This document shows positions 6,434-13,191 of a stretch of 13,216 nucleotides of DNA, one piece after another (the stretch's first letter is position 1; every line of letters starts with the position of its first letter). Source of the stretch: CALMEH01 sp964548225 (GTDB lineage Bacteria; Acidobacteriota; Blastocatellia; Pyrinomonadales; Pyrinomonadaceae); the NCBI GenBank assembly GCA_964548225.1, contig CAZJQP010000113.1, positions 1-13,216 on the forward strand, given 5' to 3'. The notes beneath the pieces were generated by a model. That model saw nothing but the letters and a program-made list of their open reading frames with translations, ran no database searches and was not told the origin of the DNA. The translations under genes and the position numbers were made by a program.

Positions 6434-7337
6434 ACGGACTGTAGAAATCTCGACCGACGGCTGTTATGTTCACGTCAAACACAGCCAATTGGTGATCGAA
6501 AAAGACGGCGAAAATATCGGAAGTGTGCCGATTGAAGATTTAGGCGTTTTGATTATTGACAGTCATCAAATTACGCTTTCATCGGGTTTGATTGCCGCGC
6601 TTGCCGCCGAAAATGTCGCCGTTGTTTTTACCGATGCGAAACATTTGCCTGTTTCGCTTGCCGTGCCTTTTACGAGCAATGTCATTCAGAGCAAGATTCT
6701 TGCTCAACAAATTCAAATTTCCGTGCCGCAGAAAAAACGTCTGTGGGCGGCGATCATTTCGGCAAAAATTCTCAATCAATCAAAATCTCTTGTCGTTTGC
6801 GGAAAGGATGGCACAGGATTAAAAGAAATTTCCAAAAACATTCCAAGCGGCGATCCGAAAAATCTCGAAGCCTTTGCCGCACGAATTTATTGGCGCAAGT
6901 TGTTCGGCAACGATTTTCGGCGCAACCGCGAAAATATGGACGCAAACGCGCTGCTCAATTACGGTTACGCGATTGTTCGGGCGGCGGCGGTTCGGGCAAT
7001 CGTCGGCACGGGACTTCATCCGTCATTTGGCGTTTATCATAAAAATCAATACAATCCGTTTCCGCTGGCTGATGATTTGGTTGAGCCTCTGCGTCCTTTC
7101 GTTGATGTCAAAGTTTATTCAATCGTGCAGGAAACTTTAGCTGAAAACGACACGGACGATGATTTGATTTTCGAGTTAAACCGTGAACTGAAAGGCAAAT
7201 TACTCAGCATTTTGGCGGAAGATTGTTTTTTTGACGGACGGAAACAACCGCTTTTAAATGCTGTCGGTTTATATGCGGCAAACGTCAAACAATTTATGTT
7301 CGGAGAAAGCAAAACTCTTTCGATTCCAACGCTATGA
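6426..7337 (+). CDS. cas1: Cas1 spacer-acquisition integrase, type II
   Basis: This 303-residue metal-dependent integrase inserts new spacers together with Cas2. The start at ATG 6426 (MIKRTVEIS) overlaps the last eight bases of cas9 and matches the family N-terminus; a start 30 bases further upstream lies deeper inside cas9. The metal-binding catalytic triad is visible as E148 (NLEAFAAR), H205 (GVYHKNQYNPF) and E220 (DDLVEPLRP), nearly the same numbering as the well-studied type II Cas1 of Streptococcus pyogenes as I recall it (E149, H205, E220). The N-terminal beta domain (about 1-70) and the helical C-terminal domain are both complete. It is translationally coupled to cas9 upstream and to cas2 downstream (4-base ATGA overlap). 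Confidence 0.97.
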   Translation: MIKRTVEISTDGCYVHVKHSQLVIEKDGENIGSVPIEDLGVLIIDSHQITLSSGLIAALAAENVAVVFTDAKHLPVSLAVPFTSNVIQSKILAQQIQISVPQKKRLWAAIISAKILNQSKSLVVCGKDGTGLKEISKNIPSGDPKNLEAFAARIYWRKLFGNDFRRNRENMDANALLNYGYAIVRAAAVRAIVGTGLHPSFGVYHKNQYNPFPLADDLVEPLRPFVDVKVYSIVQETLAENDTDDDLIFELNRELKGKLLSILAEDCFFDGRKQPLLNAVGLYAANVKQFMFGESKTLSIPTL

Positions 7338-7666
7338 AATTTTTTGGAGGACTAGATACTGTGTGGATGGTAGTAATGTTCGATCTGCCGACCGATACGC
7401 CGGAAGACCGCAAAAGATACGCGATATTTCGCAAATTGCTCTTAAAAGACGGCTTTACAATGCTTCAATTTTCTGTCTATGGCAGACATTGCGCGAGCGA
7501 TGAAAACGCCGAAGTTCACGAAAAACGGGTGGTTGGCGGATTGCCACCAAAGGGAAATGTTCGTATACTTAAAGTTACGGAAAAACAATTTGCCCGAATG
7601 AAAACTTTTTATGGAAAAGCACCTAAGAAAACAGAAGAACCGCCTTTACAACTCAGTTTTTTCTGA
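7334..7666 (+). CDS. cas2: Cas2, type II
   Basis: This is the small ferredoxin-fold partner of Cas1 in the spacer-integration complex, 110 residues. The strand VVMFDLP carries the conserved D17. QFSVYGRHC and the C-terminal PPLQLSFF are typical of II-C Cas2. ATG 7334 overlaps the cas1 stop (ATGA) and gives an N-terminus (MKFFGGLDTVWMVV) that matches related Cas2 proteins with about nine residues before the first strand. A strong GGAGG at 7346-7350 lies ten bases before an in-frame GTG (7361), so a shorter 101-residue form is possible. The array begins 47 bases after the stop. Confidence 0.95.
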   Translation: MKFFGGLDTVWMVVMFDLPTDTPEDRKRYAIFRKLLLKDGFTMLQFSVYGRHCASDENAEVHEKRVVGGLPPKGNVRILKVTEKQFARMKTFYGKAPKKTEEPPLQLSFF

Positions 7667-7713
7667 GAAGCAGAGACGGTTAACCTATTGTTTTCAGTCT
7701 TTACGGCTGATGT
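7667..7713. other. cas2-proximal array flank (possible leader)
   Basis: These are the 47 bases between the cas2 stop and the first repeat. A weak five-pair hairpin (CAGTC, loop TTTAC, GGCTG; 7696-7710) is present, without a T-run on either strand. By repeat-decay polarity this is the younger end where spacers would be added, so it may hold the integration signal. No promoter is evident. Confidence 0.45.
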
Positions 7714-10051
7714 AGTTTATCAAATAAGAAAATCGTTGCAATTCACAACCGTTCTATTCGTGGCTTAATGGTTGGGTGGAGTTTATCAAATAAGAAAATC
7801 GTTGCAATTCACAACTAATTGTTTTGTCGGCATTGACAACGCCAAAGTTTATCAAATAAGAAAATCGTTGCAATTCACAACATTCAAACACGCCAATCGG
7901 CACAATTTCAGTTTATCAAATAAGAAAATCGTTGCAATTCACAACAGAAGCGCGTTGCAGACCGTCAAAACATAAGTTTATCAAATAAGAAAATCGTTGC
8001 AATTCACAACTCTGCGCTGTGAGAAGTTCGCCCGTCCACAAGTTTATCAAATAAGAAAATCGTTGCAATTCACAACTGCCCGCATATGCTCCGCCCGAAA
8101 CATAAGTTTATCAAATAAGAAAATCGTTGCAATTCACAACTGCCGTGCCGAACGGCGTTGTCGCCGCCGTAGTTTATCAAATAAGAAAATCGTTGCAATT
8201 CACAACCCGATTCAATGCGGCATCAAGGGGGGCGAAAGTTTATCAAATAAGAAAATCGTTGCAATTCACAACCACGCAAAAAGCGCAAATTTTGTCTAGT
8301 TAAGTTTATCAAATAAGAAAATCGTTGCAATTCACAACTGAACCGCTCGGAATTCAAGACGCGGAAGTTTATCAAATAAGAAAATCGTTGCAATTCACAA
8401 CGGAACACGCCGGGAACGGTTTGTAATTATGAGTTTATCAAATAAGAAAATCGTTGCAATTCACAACCGTAGCGACCGGCTTTAACGACTCGAAAGAGTT
8501 TATCAAATAAGAAAATCGTTGCAATTCACAACGAGAATCGGATTGTAAAGATAAGGATTGAGTTTATCAAATAAGAAAATCGTTGCAATTCACAACCTTG
8601 ACTTTCGAGCAATCCGCCGAAAATTGAGTTTATCAAATAAGAAAATCGTTGCAATTCACAACCGGTTTTAATTCTGCCGTTTCGCCATTAGTTTATCAAA
8701 TAAGAAAATCGTTGCAATTCACAACATTCAGACGCGTATATTAAACAATATAAAGTTTATCAAATAAGAAAATCGTTGCAATTCACAACTTGCAGATGAT
8801 TAAATAAATCTTGATACGCAGTTTATCAAATAAGAAAATCGTTGCAATTCACAACAATAAAATTGCCGCGAATATCAGAACCGCAGTTTATCAAATAAGA
8901 AAATCGTTGCAATTCACAACTCACTGTTTTTGCTTTATATCCAAATCCGAGTTTATCAAATAAGAAAATCGTTGCAATTCACAACTAACCGGATTCTTGC
9001 CGTTCCAAATGTGAGTTTATCAAATAAGAAAATCGTTGCAATTCACAACTGTTGACGAGCGATGCCGCCCAATCTGTTTAGTTTATCAAATAAGAAAATC
9101 GTTGCAATTCACAACCGGCGGTCGTAACGAGTTCGTCTTTGGCAGTTTATCAAATAAGAAAATCGTTGCAATTCACAACGTAATCGTTAAACCGCAAAAA
9201 TAAAATTAAGTTTATCAAATAAGAAAATCGTTGCAATTCACAACCAGCAAGGCTTCGGTTGCCGTAAGGTCAAAGTTTATCAAATAAGAAAATCGTTGCA
9301 ATTCACAACCTGATTGGCGCAACGTGCGGACATCTGAAGTTTATCAAATAAGAAAATCGTTGCAATTCACAACTTGAAAACCTCGCGGATTTTATAACCG
9401 CGAAGTTTATCAAATAAGAAAATCGTTGCAATTCACAACACGGAAGCCGCGCAAAAACAATTTGCATAGTTTATCAAATAAGAAAATCGTTGCAATTCAC
9501 AACTATTCAATTTGCCCGTTTCCGCCCGTAAAAGTTTATCAAATAAGAAAATCGTTGCAATTCACAACATCGGCAATGAAACCGTCGTTATTCAGGAAGT
9601 TTATCAAATAAGAAAATCGTTGCAATTCACAACTGCCGCGTCATCGTAAAGCGGGTGCTTTGAGTTTATCAAATAAGAAAATCGTTGCAATTCACAACAG
9701 TGGCATTGTGCGGCGTTTGGAATAGAGTTTATCAAATAAGAAAATCGTTGCAATTCACAACTCTAATTGTTGGAAACTGTAAGCTCATCAGTTTATCAAA
9801 TAAGAAAATCGTTGCAATTCACAACCTTTGAATGCCGCACGTTGTTCGAGAATTAGTTTATCAAATAAGAAAATCGTTGCAATTCACAACTCAAATGAGG
9901 TGGTGAAAATTCCGTTTGGAGTTTATCAAATAAGAAAATCGTTGCAATTCACAACCAATTCGTGGTTGGAGAAATCAAATAAAAGTTTATCAAATAAGAA
10001 AATCGTTGCAATTCACAACCCAAATTTCCGCCGCTTTATTCCTTCGCATCA

Positions 10052-10079
10052 AGTTTATCAAATAAGAAAATCGTTGCAA
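10052..10079 (-). promoter_or_regulatory. Repeat-embedded crRNA promoter (shown for repeat 37)
   Basis: In crRNA sense the last nine bases of the repeat are TGATAAACT, fitting the extended -10 TGnTAnnnT (plus coordinates 10052-10060). TTGCAA, 16 nt upstream (10074-10079), resembles a -35. The Neisseria meningitidis and Campylobacter jejuni repeats end in the same kind of nine-base element, and in those species each repeat drives its own crRNA. The same element is present in all 38 copies here, with TTGCGA and 15-nt spacing in copy 38. Confidence 0.65.
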
Positions 10080-10117
10080 TTTACAATTTGTAATTTGATT
10101 CAAGATAATAAGATGTT

Positions 10118-10152
10118 AGTTTATCAAGTAGAAAATTGTCGCAACTTACAAT
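10118..10152 (-). repeat. Degenerate terminal CRISPR repeat (copy 38)
   Basis: This is 35 nt, with one base lost and six substitutions relative to consensus, all in the part from position 11 onward. The first ten bases (the -10 element on the opposite strand) are unchanged. Its right edge touches the ATG of the next gene. Confidence 0.9.
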
Positions 10153-10407
10153 ATGCAATACGCTTGGTATGATTTTGTCGGCTCAATCGGTGTCGGGATA
10201 ATAATTTTCACATATATTTTGCTTCAACTCGGAAAAATCCGCAGTGAACAGCTAATTTATTCTCTGCTGAATGCTGTCGGCGCGAGTCTGATTATTTTTT
10301 CGCTTTGGTATAATTTCAATTTCTCGGCATTTATCGTCGAATTTTTTTGGGTGCTGATAAGTCTTTACGGCATTGTGAAATATTTTCTCAATCGTTCTTC
10401 GGAGTAG
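10153..10407 (+). CDS. Small three-helix membrane protein, CBU_0592-like
   Basis: This 84-residue integral membrane protein has three predicted helices: about 9-26 (VGSIGVGIIIFTYILLQLG), 34-52 (LIYSLLNAVGASLIIFSLW) and 58-79 (ending FFWVLISLYGIVKYF). The order of motifs (G-x-G in helix 1, LLNAVGA-x-LI-x-SL in helix 2, YNFN followed by VEFFW-x-LISLYG in helix 3) is that of the CBU_0592-like family of unknown function. The start ATG is the first base after the final CRISPR repeat; no Shine-Dalgarno is seen in the repeat-derived sequence upstream. It is probably an ordinary neighbour of the array, but how it is transcribed is unclear because its upstream region is the array itself. Confidence 0.75.
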   Translation: MQYAWYDFVGSIGVGIIIFTYILLQLGKIRSEQLIYSLLNAVGASLIIFSLWYNFNFSAFIVEFFWVLISLYGIVKYFLNRSSE

Positions 10408-10687
10408 TCGTTTGACTGGAGCGCAATCGGCTCGATTGCAACATCGCGTTTTTCAGCGATGTAACGACGTTTGCTTATATTCAAGTTGAATTGAACTCAA
10501 ACGCAATTAGATTGCTACGCGAAACGCTCCACAATCTTGCAGTCGCTTGCGCTCCCAACCAAAAATCTGTCATAAAATCTCCGCTTGCGGTGTTTCTTTT
10601 TTAAACCTGACTTGCGATTTGTGCGTAAGTTTTTATGGAATCATTTCCGATAATCTGAAAATTTAATAAAAAAGGAGTCATAAATAT
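10408..10687. other. Intergenic region with tandem hairpins, no gene seen
   Basis: Two perfect seven-pair hairpins lie close together at 10423-10439 (GCAATCG, loop GCT, CGATTGC) and 10441-10462 (ACATCGC, eight-base loop, GCGATGT). Neither is followed by a T-run, so they are not standard intrinsic terminators; they could protect the mRNA 3' end of the membrane protein gene. The remainder leads to tldD and contains no convincing open frame. Confidence 0.6.
10672..10677 (+). promoter_or_regulatory. Shine-Dalgarno of tldD
   Basis: AAGGAG lies ten bases before ATG 10688. This fixes the start and so keeps the twin-arginine N-terminus in the protein. Confidence 0.75.
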
Positions 10688-12235
10688 ATGAAAAGGCGAG
10701 ATTTTATCGTAAAAGGCGCGTTTGCGTTGGGTGCGGTAGCGACAAGTGATTTGTGGCTTGGTAAGATAGTTGCGGGAGAAAATTTGATGCTGAAAAGTTC
10801 ATTACTCGACACTTATTTCCAAGTTTCACAAGAACAAATCAAAAAGGTTTTAACGGCGGCATTGGCAAAAGGCGCGGAATTTGCCGATGTTTTTTTTGAA
10901 TATCGCGTTACGTCGAATCTTTCGTTTGAGGAAGATATTGTCAAATCGGCGCGGCGCGGAATTGTGCAGGGCGTTGGCATTCGCGCGGTCAAAGGCGACC
11001 AAATCGGTTTCGCTTTTTCGGAAGAATTGACGACCGAAAAAATGCTCGAAGCGGCAAATGCGGCGGCGGCGATTGCGGCGGACAACACAGCGAAAACGCG
11101 GATTTTGCCCGTCAGCGAGATGAAGCCGAAAAATCTTTATAAAATCAACGAATTGGCGACGAACGCGGATTTGACGAAAAAACTCGAATTTATCAAAGAA
11201 GCCAACGAAGCGGCGAAAAAATATGATTCGCGGATTGTGCGCGTCAATGTGGGGTTTAACGACGAGGTGAAGCACGTTGCTTACGCTAATTCGGACGGTG
11301 TTTATTGGGAAGATTCGCAACCGATGTTTATGTTCCAAACCGTTTGCATCGCCGAAGAAAAAGGTCGCCGCGAAACCGGCTACACGGGCGGCGGCGGACG
11401 CATCGGACTTGAATATTTCGATAAAAAACGTCGTCCGGCGGACATTGCAAAAGATGCGGCGCGTCTGGCGGTTTTGAATCTTTCGGCAGTTGAAATCGAA
11501 GCCGGAATGCAGACAGTCGTGTTGGGAAATTCGGACAGCGCGGTTCTCTTGCACGAAGCGGTCGGACACGGACTTGAGGCTGATTTTAATTACAAAAAAC
11601 TTTCAAATTATTCCGGTCGCGTCGGCGAAAAGGTCGCGTCCGAGCAATGCACGGTTGTTGACGAAGGTTTGTTTGAAAATATGCGCGGCACGATAAATGT
11701 TGACGACGAAGGCAACACGCCGAACAGCACGGTTTTAATCGAAAACGGCATCTTGCGCGGCTATATGAATGACCGAATTTCCGCCAAACAACTCGGCGTA
11801 AAATCTTCGGGCAACGGTCGCCGACAGGCTTACAATTATCCGCCGATGCCGCGAATGACCAACACATATCTTCGCAACGGCAAATATTCGGCAGACGAAA
11901 TCTTAAAGAGCGTCAAAAAAGGAATTTACGCGAAAGGCTTTACGGGCGGCAACGTGGACATCACGAAAGGCGATTTTACGTTTAGCTGTTCCGAAGCATA
12001 TTTAATCGAAGACGGCAAAATCACCGCGCCCGTCAAAGGCGCGACATTGGTCGGCAACGGTCCCGATGTGATGACAAAAGTTTCGATGGTCGGCAACGAT
12101 TTGGCGTTCACGGACGGCGGTTGGACGTGCGGCAAAAATGGTCAAATGGTGCCTGTCGGAATGGGAACGCCAACGGTTAAAGTTTCGGAAATCACCGTCG
12201 GCGGCACAAAAGTTAAAGGAAAAGCAGACGAATAA
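10688..12235 (+). CDS. tldD: TldD metalloprotease with twin-arginine leader
   Basis: This is the catalytic subunit of the TldD/TldE heterodimeric zinc protease, which trims unfolded peptides; in Escherichia coli it matures microcin B17 and degrades CcdA. The metal site HExxxH is present as H289-E290-H294 (LLHEAVGHGLEADF), and the later conserved cysteine as C434 (FTFSCSEAYLIEDG). At 515 residues it is about 35 longer than E. coli TldD, and the surplus is N-terminal. It begins MKRRDFIVKGAFALGAVA, a twin-arginine (RRxFI) plus hydrophobic stretch typical of a Tat signal, without an obvious A-x-A cleavage site. This suggests export or membrane attachment, whereas the E. coli enzyme is cytoplasmic. 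The tldE gene follows 122 bases downstream. Catalytic assignment is firm; the location is inferred. Confidence 0.93.
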   Translation: MKRRDFIVKGAFALGAVATSDLWLGKIVAGENLMLKSSLLDTYFQVSQEQIKKVLTAALAKGAEFADVFFEYRVTSNLSFEEDIVKSARRGIVQGVGIRAVKGDQIGFAFSEELTTEKMLEAANAAAAIAADNTAKTRILPVSEMKPKNLYKINELATNADLTKKLEFIKEANEAAKKYDSRIVRVNVGFNDEVKHVAYANSDGVYWEDSQPMFMFQTVCIAEEKGRRETGYTGGGGRIGLEYFDKKRRPADIAKDAARLAVLNLSAVEIEAGMQTVVLGNSDSAVLLHEAVGHGLEADFNYKKLSNYSGRVGEKVASEQCTVVDEGLFENMRGTINVDDEGNTPNSTVLIENGILRGYMNDRISAKQLGVKSSGNGRRQAYNYPPMPRMTNTYLRNGKYSADEILKSVKKGIYAKGFTGGNVDITKGDFTFSCSEAYLIEDGKITAPVKGATLVGNGPDVMTKVSMVGNDLAFTDGGWTCGKNGQMVPVGMGTPTVKVSEITVGGTKVKGKADE

Positions 12236-12241
12236 AGGAGG
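12236..12241 (+). promoter_or_regulatory. Strong Shine-Dalgarno stranded 116 bases before the tldE start
   Basis: AGGAGG (in AAAGGAGG, 12234-12241) begins inside the tldD stop codon and is followed by no ATG or GTG at a usable distance. The only good downstream start is ATG 12358. The intervening bases are almost wholly a hairpin-forming inverted repeat. Confidence 0.6.
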
Positions 12242-12247
12242 CAGAAA

Positions 12248-12346
12248 ATTTTTGATTTTCGATTTTTGATTGTTTGCGGCTCAAAGTTTTCGATTAAAAC
12301 CAAAACCGTTTGCAATCCGACAAATCAAAAATCGAAAATCAAAAAT
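12248..12346. repeat. Perfect 24-bp inverted repeat of heptads between tldD and tldE
   Basis: Left arm 12248-12271 and right arm 12323-12346 are exactly complementary over 24 bases and consist of heptads (TTTTTGA, TTTTCGA, TTTTTGA on the left). The loop is 51 nt. The right side continues with one more heptad up to the tldE start. Neither arm's 3' edge has a terminator-type tail that would clearly stop tldD mRNA. Confidence 0.9.
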
Positions 12347-12357
12347 CAAAAATCACT

Positions 12358-13191
12358 ATGAACGATTACAAAAATTTAGCGTCCGAACTCGTTACTGCTT
12401 TGAAGAAACAAGGCGCGGATGCGGCAGATGTTTATATTGTTTCGTCGAACGGTTTTAACACGACTATTCGGCTCGGACAGATTGAAAAATTACAGCAATC
12501 AACTTCAAAAGGTTTGGGTTTGCGCGTCTTCAAAAACGGCGCGACGGCTCTGACTTTTACGACTGATTTTCAAGGCAAAACCGTTCAGGAATTGGTTAAG
12601 GAAACGCTCGAAATCGTCAAGGTTTCTAACGCCGATAAGTTTAACGGGCTTGCGCCGAAGGAAATGCTCGGTGAATACACAGGCAAATTGATGCTCTTTG
12701 ACGAATCAATTCCAAAGCTCTCGCCCGAAAAGAAAATTGCGATGGTCAAAGAGATGGAAGATGCCGGACGCTCATTTGACAAACGCATTACAAATTCAAA
12801 CGGCGCGAGTTGGTCAAACTCAATCGGGCAAGTTACTTTGGCAAATTCCGACGGTTTTGTCGGGCAATATCAGACGACGAGTGCAAGTATGTCGGTCGGA
12901 CTTTTGGCGGAAGAAAACGGCGTAAAGCAGACCGATTATTGGTATTCTTTCAACCGCTATTTCAACAAACTCGATTCGCCGAAATCAATCGGCGAAACGG
13001 CGGCGCGGCGCGTTGTCAAACGTCTCGGCGGTAAAAAAGTCAAATCACAAGCCGTTCCTGTTGTTCTTGATCCTGATGTTGCGGCTGATTTTGTCGGAAT
13101 GATTTTCGGTGCGGCTTCGGGCGGAAATATTTATCGGCGTTCGTCGTATTTGGTTGAAAAGCTAGAGCGTGTTATGAACTTTAAGTCATAA
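12358..13191 (+). pseudogene. tldE: TldE/PmbA, 3' end lost to an insertion
   Basis: This is the non-catalytic partner of TldD. The start is ATG 12358 (MNDYKNLASELV), which matches the family; the in-frame TTG at 12310 would only add residues encoded by the heptad repeat. The frame gives 277 residues against about 450 for the family. The N-terminal domain (about 1-225) is intact and the C-terminal domain begins normally (VPVVLDPDVAADFVGMIFGAA, then SGGNIYRRSSYLVEKL). After about residue 269 it runs into an unrelated tail ERVMNFKS and stops. The break coincides with CTAG at 13162-13165 and an insertion-sequence-like end. No HExxxH is expected in this subunit and none is seen. No export signal is present. 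The missing half, if it survives, is beyond the window. Confidence 0.8.

Larger units (their letters stand above)
7714..10152 (-). CRISPR. Type II-C CRISPR array, 38 repeats and 37 spacers
   Basis: The repeats are 36 nt, beginning AGTTTATCAAATAAG and ending GTTGCAATTCACAAC on the plus strand. Copies 1-36 (7714-7749 through 9984-10019) look identical to me. Copy 37 (10052-10087) has two changes at its right end, and copy 38 (10118-10152) is 35 nt with several changes. Spacers are 27-32 nt: mostly 28-30, four of 27, and one of 32 just before copy 37. The strand is given as minus because the tracrRNA anti-repeat shows that the crRNA sense repeat is GTTGTGAATTGC..., which also matches the GTTG start usual in II-C. 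I saw no duplicated spacers by eye and could not assign any target. No stretch of the array holds a credible gene; open frames there are artefacts of a repeat lacking stops. Confidence 0.99.

Noticed and set aside
7714..10152. Plus-strand transcription of the array from a leader next to cas2
   Set aside because: The tracrRNA anti-repeat pairs only with minus-strand repeat RNA, the GTTG start and TGnTAnnnT end occur in that orientation, and no promoter is seen in 7667-7713. Low-level plus-strand reading is not excluded.
3241..10152. A csn2, cas4 or anti-CRISPR gene in the locus
   Set aside because: No reading frame between cas9, cas1, cas2 and the array leaves room for one; gene ends overlap or nearly touch.
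7772..10172. Open plus-strand and minus-strand frames with repeated peptide segments across the array
   Set aside because: They are translations of the CRISPR repeat in different frames; no start signal or family resemblance.
10423..10462. Intrinsic terminators at the tandem hairpins
   Set aside because: Both stems are perfect but followed by AACA/AACGACG rather than T-runs, so I list them only as hairpins.
10850..11569. Long 239-residue frame antisense to tldD
   Set aside because: It lacks a ribosome site and any recognisable motif, and covers the conserved metalloprotease coding region; a shadow of GC-skewed codons.
12310..12357. Upstream TTG start of tldE
   Set aside because: The added residues are encoded by the heptad repeat, have no match to the family N-terminus, and no ribosome site precedes the TTG.
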